DNA from: a virus
Direction: 5' to 3' (one strand)
DNA length: 64,000 bases
IMG/VR virus record: IMGVR_UViG_3300005663_000029
Span: 62,001 to 126,000 of that record
Shown here piece after piece: positions 49,470-59,800 of the stretch (position 1 is its first letter; every line of letters begins with the position of its first letter). The notes under the pieces are model-generated. The model was given only the letters and a program-made list of their open reading frames with translations, was not told where the DNA came from and did no database searches. The translations under genes and the position numbers were made by a program.

Positions 49470-51515
49470 TTAGGTCAGCAGTGTCCTATTCTGCTGCTCT
49501 AATACTGAGAGGCCTTTCATTACCTCATCTATAGCTGTAATAGCTCTACGGACAGCGGACTCAGGAATAGAAGGAATACCTAACCTTACCCCAATAAGTA
49601 ACTCAGATAATCTAGACTGAATAACTTTTAACTGAGGTAGAGATTCAATAAAGACATTTATGTTGTCGGGATTGATAAAACTTAATGATAGTATCGCATC
49701 TACTGACGCTTCATCTGGAACTACAGCAGCCTCTTTTACCAGGTTTCTTTTTAGTTTATTGGTGAATTCATACACCGGTTGAATAGCTTCTTTAATCTTA
49801 GCTACTTTGGACATAGGAGGATTAACTATTCTGACGGCACCATCAAGATATTGTGTTCTTCTAGTTCTGTCAGCAGTATCTAGAACAGGGTTGGACATAG
49901 AAGAACTAAACCCCGCAGCTCCTAAAACCATCCTGGCAGCTTCTTTGTTAAGAAACTCTTTGTCCTTCGAATCTAGTGTGTCTACCGGATTACCACTAAG
50001 AGTATAAGAGCCTCCAGATGACTTAATAACTACACGTCTAGAAACACCTTCTAGTGAAGCTATTTTGTCAAACTCAGCAGAATCTTTTATTAACCCCACA
50101 GGTTGGGTGCCTATAGGTAGGAACTTTAATTCTGAAGGATATAAATAAGATCCTTCTCCCGTAGCCATGAACTTTGTAACATTAGAATCAGGGATAAGAG
50201 TAACTGGATTGTCTTCGATAGTGGTACAGACGTATTTAGTAGCACCAAGGTCTCGTATAACAGTGACAATTTTAAGAGGGATTGTCACCACTGAGTCGTA
50301 GTTAGTGGCTTTATTTTCGTCTACTACAAAAACACCAAGGTCACCAGCAGCAGGAATCTTAAATAATTTCTTACTACCTCTGTCATCTAAATATAACTTT
50401 TTCAGACTATCTCCAGCGATACTTTCTTGGTAGCTGTACTGAGAAAGGTTTGTGAATAAACACACAGGGAGTAATACGTTGTCAAAATCAACTATCCTAT
50501 TGAAGTACATACCTATAGTAGACCTGCCAGATCCTGCGTCTTTAGCGACAATAATATTACTGTTATCTAATTTTTTACTCTGAGGTTTTTTAATCAAATC
50601 CTCTAACTGAGCTGGTCTAGAGGTCTTCTCTACAGAAAGTGGTGTAAGGTCTGCTTCTTTAACAAACTCTTCGTTAGTTGCAAGGACAGCTTCTGCTTTG
50701 TTTATATTAAGAGTGATAGGGGCATAACCCTCTGCATTAGCTGTCTTTAAGATGTACGAATTAGGACGTGTTTTACGTAAAGAAATAACGTCAGGGGAAA
50801 CAGACAACACAGCAATTGCAGACGCTTCTTTTGTAAACTTAGGTTCTGCTGCAACAATAATGTCTAGTGAACCAATTGTGTCATTGTTCGTCATTGCGTG
50901 CACAATATTGTCGTCTAGCGAATTTAAAAACACATTCTTATCAGTATCTATCATAGACGCAGTAGCTTCTTTAAGCAAAGAAATAGGAGTAACGTTTGCT
51001 GAACCTTGTTTAAGGAGATTAGTTACCCCTAAACCGAACCCATACCTATCCTTCACTGCTGGCTCTAAGACATCTAGAATAGACGTATCAAAGTGACGAT
51101 TCTTGGTAATCAGTTCAAAAATGCTGGGATTGAAGAGAGCTTCAGCTAAACGATCTTGAGTAAGCGGAAAGAACTTCGTACTAATTCGTAATATATCTAG
51201 GTTAAAAAGCTTATTGTCTTTAACGATTATAGGAATGACTACATCAAAGTCCTTAGTGGTGGCTCCACTAGTGCTCTCAGTAGTACCTGTTTTTGTTTTA
51301 ACCGAGATATAACCTAACGCTGTTCCACGCTCTTCATCTTTTCGGTCCAGTACAAGTGTAGTTTGATAATCACCTAGATACGGAACCTGTTTGTAGGCCT
51401 CTTGCAGAATCTCTTGATCCCATTTGCCTGCATAGTCACTCAGTTGAGCAGCAGCCATTTTTTCGAACTTAAGTTCGTGGTTTAAAAATAGATCCGGTCT
51501 TATTTGGGCTTCCAT
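49470..51515 (-). CDS. Large virion protein with many K-E-A elements (681 aa)
   Basis: An N-terminal tag-like FEKMAAAQ (about residues 18-25) is followed by repeated internal elements: LLKEATAS, FTKEASAI, FVKEADLT, FDKIASLE, LNKEAARM and LVKEAAVV. The rest is beta-rich with a helical C-terminus. If K-x-A sites are cleaved, this chain would be cut into several pieces, like an internal head or scaffold polyprotein. No known family is recognised. Confidence 0.55.
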   Translation of the reverse strand: MEAQIRPDLFLNHELKFEKMAAAQLSDYAGKWDQEILQEAYKQVPYLGDYQTTLVLDRKDEERGTALGYISVKTKTGTTESTSGATTKDFDVVIPIIVKDNKLFNLDILRISTKFFPLTQDRLAEALFNPSIFELITKNRHFDTSILDVLEPAVKDRYGFGLGVTNLLKQGSANVTPISLLKEATASMIDTDKNVFLNSLDDNIVHAMTNNDTIGSLDIIVAAEPKFTKEASAIAVLSVSPDVISLRKTRPNSYILKTANAEGYAPITLNINKAEAVLATNEEFVKEADLTPLSVEKTSRPAQLEDLIKKPQSKKLDNSNIIVAKDAGSGRSTIGMYFNRIVDFDNVLLPVCLFTNLSQYSYQESIAGDSLKKLYLDDRGSKKLFKIPAAGDLGVFVVDENKATNYDSVVTIPLKIVTVIRDLGATKYVCTTIEDNPVTLIPDSNVTKFMATGEGSYLYPSELKFLPIGTQPVGLIKDSAEFDKIASLEGVSRRVVIKSSGGSYTLSGNPVDTLDSKDKEFLNKEAARMVLGAAGFSSSMSNPVLDTADRTRRTQYLDGAVRIVNPPMSKVAKIKEAIQPVYEFTNKLKRNLVKEAAVVPDEASVDAILSLSFINPDNINVFIESLPQLKVIQSRLSELLIGVRLGIPSIPESAVRRAITAIDEVMKGLSVLEQQNRTLLT

Positions 51516-51524
51516 TGATATCTC

Positions 51525-51965
51525 CTACGGAGTTGGATAGGCGAAGTATATATTAGTACATACTGCCATAGCTAATGTCTCAAGTCCAACACCAAATGCA
51601 GCCTCTGGCATTGAAGCTACGTAAGCAGTTTTAAACGTGGTTATCATTTTTTCTGCTAGTGGGTGTATTGGCGGTCCTGGATTCGGTGGAGCTGTTGGTA
51701 GGTATATTCCTTGACTCTCTGTAAATGTTGCTTCAAAGGCTGCGTCTAAAGCTATACCGGCCTTTGTGGTCTGCATTGTAGCCGGAAGAGCAGCTAAAAG
51801 CGCGAATCCTTTTGCTTGTAATGGTACAGCAGCTACTAGTATTGCGTCCATAGCAGATAGAGCAGCCATAGATTCAGTTACAACGTTCGTAGGACCTGCT
51901 CCTACTACCGGAGTAGCCTTCCCCCATGCATCTATCCAATCAGGACTTCCTTGAGCTAATGGCAT
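51525..51965 (-). CDS. Virion-arm protein (146 aa)
   Basis: An alanine-rich helical protein with a short proline-rich middle (TAPPNPGPPIHP), no tag, no cysteine cluster. Its start overlaps the spike-like gene's stop by one base. Probably a baseplate component by location. Confidence 0.5.
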   Translation of the reverse strand: MPLAQGSPDWIDAWGKATPVVGAGPTNVVTESMAALSAMDAILVAAVPLQAKGFALLAALPATMQTTKAGIALDAAFEATFTESQGIYLPTAPPNPGPPIHPLAEKMITTFKTAYVASMPEAAFGVGLETLAMAVCTNIYFAYPTP

Positions 51966-52963
51966 TATTCGATCAACACTTTCAGGGAAGCTATAGTGCT
52001 TACTTGTCCTAGAATAGTAGTCAGCTCAGTAATAATTGCTGGATTAGTGACTACCGGAGCACCCATATTGCCGAGCGTAGATATCTCTGAATTGTTTATA
52101 AAGGCGTTTAAGAAGCTAGTAAGTAGTTGAATAACGGCATCACCTTTAGCGGCCGGAGATGAGGCAGCTATTGATCCGAATTTTATAACAGGGGCTGTGA
52201 TTGTCTTACCTGTAAGCCAGGTCTCAGAACTTTCTAACCCTTTCATCTCGCAGTTACCTACAGCGTCTATTCTCATCGTAAATAGACCTTCGCCAATAGA
52301 AAGTAATCCGTGAATATCTGCAGGAGCTGTTACACCTGTCATAGGTAGCTCATCTAATAAGCCTGTAAGATCTCCAAGAGCAAACTTTATTGTAGGCGGT
52401 AATTCTGCTTGTGTCTTAGCTCTTAGTTCGAATGCTGTTTTATTTAAAAGTGTTTTGTTAACTACCCAAGTCATAGTTCCTCCAGCACTAAATAATTGGA
52501 AGTTTTCACAGTAGTCTTTAATGAAGTTGTTAATAGGTATAAACATCCTCTGGCAGATAGGTGTAGACATTATCTGAGTCACACCACCTTTTCGTACTAT
52601 AACACCGTTACCATCCTCAGAAATCATAACTTGATCTCCTGGATTGAGTTTTTTACTTCTACCACCTCGATAAAAATCGGTACTCTGAGGCATTATAAAT
52701 GTCAAAAAGAAAGGGTCTGTGTTGTCGGAGGGTATTACGACATATCCGCGAGAACCTACTTCTGGGATACAATAAGTTCCTTGCCCTTGATTTATGTTGA
52801 CATAAGGAGATGCCCACGGAAGACTGAAGAAGGATCTATTACCGATGTCCCCTACAGCTGTAAGTGTGTACTTATCAAGATCCACATTACTGACTCTACA
52901 GTAAATAATCTCCGGCATCCTGTAATCTGAAACAGGAAACCAAGGTTTTGATTGGCGTCTCAT
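51965..52963 (-). CDS. Probable baseplate spike or hub protein with OB-like domain (332 aa)
   Basis: The N-terminal 100 residues are beta-rich with PWASPYVNINQGQGTYCIPEV-type strands, as in OB-fold domains of spike proteins such as gp5 or phage V. Then comes GDQVMISEDGNGVIVRKGG, a strand/turn pattern typical of spike beta-helices, and a helical C-terminus. No lysozyme or peptidase domain is seen. Assignment by resemblance and neighbourhood. Confidence 0.5.
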   Translation of the reverse strand: MRRQSKPWFPVSDYRMPEIIYCRVSNVDLDKYTLTAVGDIGNRSFFSLPWASPYVNINQGQGTYCIPEVGSRGYVVIPSDNTDPFFLTFIMPQSTDFYRGGRSKKLNPGDQVMISEDGNGVIVRKGGVTQIMSTPICQRMFIPINNFIKDYCENFQLFSAGGTMTWVVNKTLLNKTAFELRAKTQAELPPTIKFALGDLTGLLDELPMTGVTAPADIHGLLSIGEGLFTMRIDAVGNCEMKGLESSETWLTGKTITAPVIKFGSIAASSPAAKGDAVIQLLTSFLNAFINNSEISTLGNMGAPVVTNPAIITELTTILGQVSTIASLKVLIE

Positions 52964-52989
52964 CGCTAAAATTCCGTCCTAAAAATTGT

Positions 52990-53002
52990 TATAAGAACTA
53001 TG
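52990..53002 (+). promoter_or_regulatory. Candidate phage promoter box (TATAAGAACTATG)
   Basis: Followed by AAGG exactly as at 45778. It is 59 bases before the ATG at 53049, in the 85-base gap between divergent genes. Confidence 0.55.
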
Positions 53003-53048
53003 AAGGCAATTAGCCTGAAACTCTAACACTCTCCTAGGAGGATAGCTC

Positions 53049-53828
53049 ATGTCAACAGACATAAAAAACCAATTAGAAGCGGCCGGATTTGAAAAAAGCG
53101 AAGTAACCGAATTTGTGAAAGAAAGGTCTGTGTGGATCAGAAACAACGGACACAAAAATGCGTCGTGGCTGGTAGAAAACCTGAAAAGGTATTTAATCAA
53201 CCTCGGTAGATTTAAGGCCCCTGTGGAATTTATTACATACTCTGACTTTCTAGACATCGAACAAGGGGTCCAGGTCTTTAGAGATTTTAGAGGCCACGGT
53301 CTTAGATGTACCATCTTCCTACCGCCAATGCCCCACATGGGTATAGATGTGGAGGTGCAAGCCAGAATTCCTGACGACAGGGCGCACATTGAATTCAATA
53401 ACAATGTAGATAGGGACTGGCACGCTGAGACAAAGATGCTGGTTATCGCTGGTATACTTGAAGTCGCCATCGGTGCCTCAAAAGCATCAGAGGATCTCTC
53501 AAAAGGCAAACCAATAGATACCAGCCGACGTATGATTGATATCTTGATGCCTGGTCGCAGCCTTCTACCAGAAGAAGCTTCTGGAGAAGTAGAGCTAGTC
53601 CAAGTAGCAGGTCTGACAGTATCAACGGACAAAACAACCGGTAAAGTGGTGTCGGTTAAAGAAACCAAAACCGTTGAAACTAAAAAGAAAGCCCCGGCCA
53701 AGAAAGCAGCTAAAAAGACTGCGAAGAAACCTGTAGCTAAAGCAAAAACCTCAACCAAGAAAACGAAGAAGAAACCGACCACCAATAAAAAAGCAGCTCC
53801 TAAAAAGACGATGGCGAAAGCCTCGTAG
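53049..53828 (+). CDS. DNA-binding-like protein with histone H1-like tail (259 aa)
   Basis: AGGAGG precedes the ATG. The N-terminal 200 residues are a soluble alpha/beta domain (WLVENLKRYLIN, then FLPPMPHMGIDV) that I do not recognise. The last 55 residues are a repetitive Lys/Ala/Thr/Pro tail (KKAAKKTAKK, KKTKKKP, KKTMAKAS), like histone H1 tails and bacterial H1-like proteins. It is a lone plus-strand gene in the virion arm with its own promoter-like box and terminator, so it is probably expressed at a different time. A nucleoid or DNA-compacting role is likely. Confidence 0.55.
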   Translation: MSTDIKNQLEAAGFEKSEVTEFVKERSVWIRNNGHKNASWLVENLKRYLINLGRFKAPVEFITYSDFLDIEQGVQVFRDFRGHGLRCTIFLPPMPHMGIDVEVQARIPDDRAHIEFNNNVDRDWHAETKMLVIAGILEVAIGASKASEDLSKGKPIDTSRRMIDILMPGRSLLPEEASGEVELVQVAGLTVSTDKTTGKVVSVKETKTVETKKKAPAKKAAKKTAKKPVAKAKTSTKKTKKKPTTNKKAAPKKTMAKAS

Positions 53829-53849
53829 GAGTCTCCTAGTAAGAGTGGG

Positions 53850-53879
53850 AGGGTGTGGGGGCTTAATGTCCCCACCCCT
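53850..53879 (+). terminator. Terminator after the H1-like gene
   Basis: AGGGTGTGGGG pairs with CCCCACCCCT through a one-base bulge around a 9-base loop, followed by CTTTTA. This sits between convergent genes and may act on both strands. Confidence 0.65.
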
Positions 53880-53886
53880 CTTTTAG

Positions 53887-56800
53887 CTAGTACGCCCAAG
53901 GTTTATCTTCCGGTGGTTTACCTATCTCAGCTCCGTAAGCTAAAGCCGGTATAGGGTTAGAGCTGTGTACATCAGAAATCCAACCTTGACCTGCTGCTTC
54001 GAGCACAGTCTCTTTTAAACGGTTGAAGTTCATTCTGGCCATCCAGTCTTCACTAACAGCTAACGGGGCCATCTCAACCCCTTTGAGATTAATTTCAGAA
54101 ATTATAGGATCTGCAGCTACCTTAACAGTTTGTATACCATGCCTCTTAAGTTTTTGTATGTCGTCTTCATTAAGACGTTTACCTCTACTCAAACCAGCAA
54201 CTGGTTCTAGTAAAGTAGAATTGAAAGCATCTACCGGAGCTACAGTTCTAATCCTGCCTGTGCGATTAAAATTCTCTACCAAAGTCGTCGGTACAATATC
54301 TCCGGGAACCACAACCTCATTACCTCCAGGGTCTCTGACCTGAGAGATATTCGTAATACCTCTAGTCATAATCTCGGCATGTCTACGATTAATAGGCCCC
54401 TCTGTCTTGTAGGAATCGTACAGTGAACCAGCTATATAATTCTGGGTAGCGTCGATACCTTTTAATTCTAACAACTCTCTTGGGTTTATAACCCCACCAC
54501 TGATAGGTGACCCTTTTTTAACTGTCTGACCTTTTTTTATTCTCAAACCTCTGTCTTGAGGGATGTAATGAGCTATACCTCCTAAACTTACATTCCACCC
54601 ACCGGCCGGAGCTTTGTTGATACTTTCAATAGATCCGTCAGAACCAGCTAAAGTAGCAGATCCCGGTACTGTTTTTGGTAGGCGTACTAATTGAGACACC
54701 CGGTCAAAGGTATTTAATACATTACTCTTAGCAGATACAGTACCTCCTGTATGGAAGGCTCTCATTATTAACTGAGTTGATGGTTCCCCTAAAGATTGTG
54801 AAGCTATGGCTCCAACATTAGTGCCTATCTCAGGGAACGCTCCAGTCTCATTTTTTCCATAACATTTTTGGCATACGCCGTTTATAGATTCGCAACGCAT
54901 AGGTGATCGAACAACTATCTTAGGTATTCTATTATTAATCAGACGGGTAATAACTTCTGGAGTTATAACAGTCCCACGCCTGACTGAGATGGAGCCTACT
55001 TTAACTCCATTAGCTAGTACCCGACCTATGATCTCAGGATCTTCGGTCTCTAAAGAAATACCCCTTTTAGTACCACAATCAGCCTCAGATATTACCATAC
55101 CTATCGTTGTGTTCATCAACTGTTTTGTTAAATATCCAGGATTACGCACCTCAATAGTTTTCTGTATCATAGTCTTACGTGCAGCAGACATAGAATTCCA
55201 GTAACTACCTAAATCCAGTCCTTCAGAGTAGGATTTTGTTACTGGAACTGGTAGAGGTTTATCATCTGGTCCAGTTACAACACCAGGAGCACTGATCATA
55301 GATCTTACTTGAGCGGGCTTATTTACAGCACCAGATAATAATAAAGCACCTATCCCGGAGTCAGAACTTTTAAAGTGATCGATCATCTTTTTGTCTAACG
55401 TTTTAACTACCTCCATAAATACAGCAGCCTTCTTTTCATTACGCTCATCTTTAGATAAAGACTTATCTTTGTCGATCTTGGCAGCTTCTTTCTCAGCAGC
55501 TTTAAACAGTCTATCTCTTGTGCTTTTGTTAATAGGTTTAAAATCGGCTAACTTAAATGAGTACCCAGTAGCCTTCTCATTACCTAGGTTCTTTATCTTA
55601 TTGACTATTACCCCGAACCTTCCTGGATCTCGTTTTGCAGCTATGTTTAAGAATTCAGTGAGCACGTTCCTATCGAAAGTCTTCTTCACAACCCTTAACA
55701 TTTCTTTAGTCTGCATACCTTTAGGTAACATTCCTCTTATTATCTCTTTACCGATAGTTGTCTTTCTACCTTTAAGGGTAACAACATCGTCTATTTTAAG
55801 ACGGCGTTGTTTAAAGGCTGTCATAATATCTTTTTGGGATGTGAAAGACAGACCTGTCTTCTTACCTTCTTTAGTAAGTAGGAACAAACCTAACTGTGCT
55901 TCTTGTGTCGGTTTGTACATCAACTTACCGTGAGCTGCAGAAAACAGGTTATTAGAAGGCTTTAATCTATGTGCTTCTGCAACCGCATCTTTAGAAATAG
56001 GTAAGAATATAGGCATTTTATCACCATCGAAGTCAGCGTTATAGCTACTAGTTACAAGAGGGTTAATCTTGATAGCACGGCCAGCAGTAATGATAGGATC
56101 AAACGCTTGTACGTTATATTTGTGTAAAGCAGGATCTCGCTTAGCCAGTACTGGCCTATCTTTCATCACTCTACTTAACGCTGTACGTGCCAACTTACTC
56201 TTCTTCGAGACTTCCTCTCTAGCTCTAAGAGGGGCCATAAAAAGAGTTTTAGTCAGATCTTTAATGATAAATGGTTTGTATAGTTCCCAAGCAAGGTTCT
56301 CAGGTATACCTATCTCATCTAAACCTAACCTTGGTTCTGGAACAATAGTTGTTCGAGCTGTAAAATCTTGTCGACGCTTCAGTACCTTGTTCTGGAAGAA
56401 ACCTTCTTTAGCAGACACACGTTGTTCTGCACCAGATTTACTGGCACCTAGTATTTCCATGATACCTTTTGGTCTACGACCTTTGCCACCAATACTTATA
56501 TGACCTCCTATACCTGTAAATGCTTGTAGAGCATCGTATATTTCAGTACGTAGCTTATTTAAATCCTCATCAGGTAATCCTACCTTCTTAGCCTCTTTGA
56601 ATTTGTCAGCCAGTAAAAACACTCCTTTGTAAATACCATTGAGACCTCGATCTCGTATGTTACCTTCTTCAGTAATGGTCAACGGTCTAAAAGCTGGAGG
56701 TAATACAGGTAGAGATTTTTTAACGTAAGCCTCTTCTGGTCTGATACCTAACTCTTTCAAAGACTTCAAGTATCGAATACGACGATGAACTTTGGATGTC

Positions 56801-59800
56801 GTGGCTGCTTTAGACTTTCTAGCTTTCTCTATAGCTTCTTTAAGCTCTTTATCTACATCTACCTTTTTCAGCATATCGTAGAAGAGATCTCCTCCAGTTT
56901 TGCCTTTAACTACAGTCTTACCATTCTTAATATCCTCGAACTCCTTCTCAGATATATCTAGAATATACTTCAGTGGTTTCTCAAATACAGGATTAGCGAA
57001 CCTCTCTCCGAGATCTATATGAGTCCATTTGGTTCCTTCAAGGCCTCCAGTCAGCTCTTCATCAAACAGGCCATTTCTAATAGGCTTCAAGCTCTTTCCT
57101 TTAACCATTTGTCCGGCGTCTTTGAGTTCACCGCTACTCATATCTAGTATCTGCTTCTCTGTGAAAGGGATTAACTGAAATTTAGTACCTTTCTTTTCTA
57201 CATTTACTCCGAGAGCGTTTAGATACCCGGTAAACTTGTCAAACACAAATGCTGGTTTAGTTTTAGGAAGTGGAGCGCCTTCAACTAAAGCGTACCAAAC
57301 ATCATCGTTTCGCTCTGTTTTATAGTTATAGGCATCAAACAAGTTAGCTTTAGCTCCATGAGCCAGCATCGCGTAGTTGCCCAGTTCTCCTAACCTACTA
57401 GCACTAGCTTTACCTCCACGAGCTGGTGCTCTTGATGTACTCTCATAAGGGCCTGTAGAGCGAGTAGAAGTACCCTTATCTATCTGGTGGATAAGCTTAA
57501 GCATATACTGCTTACCTACCATTACTTTACCTATTGAACGTCCGGTCTTTGGATCTAAGACGTCTTCAGTGTCAGATAGTTTATGTTTCTTAAGTTCTTT
57601 AATTAAATGGTCAACAGCATTCTTGCCATCAAAGTTAACCATTTTTAGAGGCTTTCCAATCTTATCAGCAATCTTACCTGCCATAGTCTCTAAGACCTGG
57701 CCAGGGTTAATACGTCCAGGTACACCTGTAGGGTTCAATAATACTTCTAAAGGTTTTCCACTCTTAGTTGTAGGCATCTCATTTTGAGGTACTATCATTG
57801 TGACAATACCTTTGTTTCCGTGTCTGCCGATCAGTTTATCTCCTACAATCATAGGCTCTTGTGTTTTTACATAGACAACTACATCTTTACCAGATACCGA
57901 TACATCAGTGACAGTTCCCGGAAATCTCTTATCCCACATAATACTCTTACTAGTACTATAAGCAGAAATCAGAGAGCTTTTAAACTTACGCATCATTACT
58001 TGCTCTTTAGTAAGCTCCACTTTATTGAGGACCGCTACAAGATAATCTTCCTCATAAACAGTCGACCCTTTCTTTACAACACCTCTAGAGTCTAGTTTCT
58101 CTAAGTTTTTTACTGAAAGTATATTAGGACTGTGTGCAGTAAACTTCCTAAGACTTAATTCAGTATTTGGACCCACAGTAACTAAGAATTTATAAAGGTG
58201 CTCAGAGGTCAGCTTCTCAGCAGCTTTTTCCGATATAACTATACCATCTTCATAGTTGTATCCTTTGAACGGCATGTAGCCTACATCCAAATTTACTCCT
58301 AATGACAACACACCATTTTTAGTAAAGTTAGAGTCAGCCAATAACTGTCCTTTTGTAACCGTGTCCCCAGCCCTTACAACTGGTGTGGCGTGTAACATCT
58401 GTTTACTATTGAGCGGGAAATTATTGTAGTAAGGTACTTTTATACTCTTACCATTGTCCCCTCGAACATAGATGTCTGTTTCAGTTACCCTTGTTACTTT
58501 GCCGTCAATAGGGGATATGTGAGCACTGGTTCGTCCTACAGCTCTTTCAAAAGTATGTTCTGATTTGTCTGACGCTCTTACCTGAACTAAAGGTTCTTCT
58601 CTGTGTACTAAACTGACAGCTTGCTCTATCTGTTTAGAAGCCATGAAGGCTCTAGCACCTGAGTTGTTACTCAGAAATGGTATCATGTTTGTAGTGACAT
58701 CAAAAAGCACGGACGGGCTTGGTATAACATAATCAACCGTAGTAGCTGGGACTTTTTGTATCTCACCATCTTTAGAGACTACTTTTACTATTTTTTCTTT
58801 AGGAGTATATGTCCCATCAGACTCTTTAATGTATTGATCAGCAAAAGCTACTACGGAATGAATGGACTCCAGAGGGGACACCTTCACAAGTTTTTTGCGT
58901 TTAATAGAGTAAAAAGTTGTACGTAGCTCATTACCTTTTTTACTAGCACCGATAGGTAGGTTCAATGTTATACCGGTCTTATCTCCTTCTGGTGTATGGA
59001 TAGGGTCTAGGAATCCTAAGTGAGAAGGATTAACCTGACGCAGATTCGGTCGTATTTTATTGGGATCAGTAATACCTCCTCCTTCTCCCATAATGGTGGT
59101 TTTTAATTGGCCGCTAATCATCTCAAGAGGGTTAACCTGCTCCGGCTTGTCCGACAACTGTGTACTAGTAAAGAAACTTCTTACAGGTTCGGTAAAATAG
59201 GAAGACGAGACTATATCCCTAATAGCAACTTTGTCATTAAGGTTATTCTTGATCTTGCGATGGATCGTCTTCACCTTTGCCTCGATATGTTCCGAGATAA
59301 AATCGTCTATGTCAGCAAAGTCTTTGAAGGCCAGTGAATCTGTGTCATCCGGTTTGGCTTCTCCTTTTGACAACTTAATCAGCTTAGATGAAGTAAGCAG
59401 AAGAGCTTCTCCATCTAGCTTAGATACAGCCTTACCGAGAGTTATTTTTGTAGAGTCTTCCCTAAGCTTAGTACCTTTAAATGAGTCTAATAAAAGACTC
59501 TTTACTGCATCTTGGTCAGTAGATTTCTCACCAGTAAGTTTTGCGTATAGCTTGTTTAGATTTCGTTCTTCTTTACCAGAACTAAAGGTTCGATTAGTTT
59601 CTAGTAATTCCTTACCCCAATATCTTTGCATCTGGGCATCACCGATACCCATCATTTTGAGTATAGGGTACAGGAGTATTGAAGTACCTGTAGAAGTCTC
59701 AGGCAAGAAGTAAAAGATTCCGTTGGCCTGATCTAGTTTTACATGTGAACTTCCTCCCCATCCTTTAAGCCCGATTACCATGTTTACCTTAGCTATAACT

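Noticed and set aside
52979-53899. 306-codon minus-strand open frame over the H1-like gene
   Set aside because: It is antisense to a gene with a ribosome binding site and a promoter-like box; its sequence is a low-complexity shadow of the lysine-rich tail.
54989-57787. Several plus-strand open frames inside the RNA polymerase gene
   Set aside because: They are shadows of a continuous 2101-codon gene with conserved motifs.
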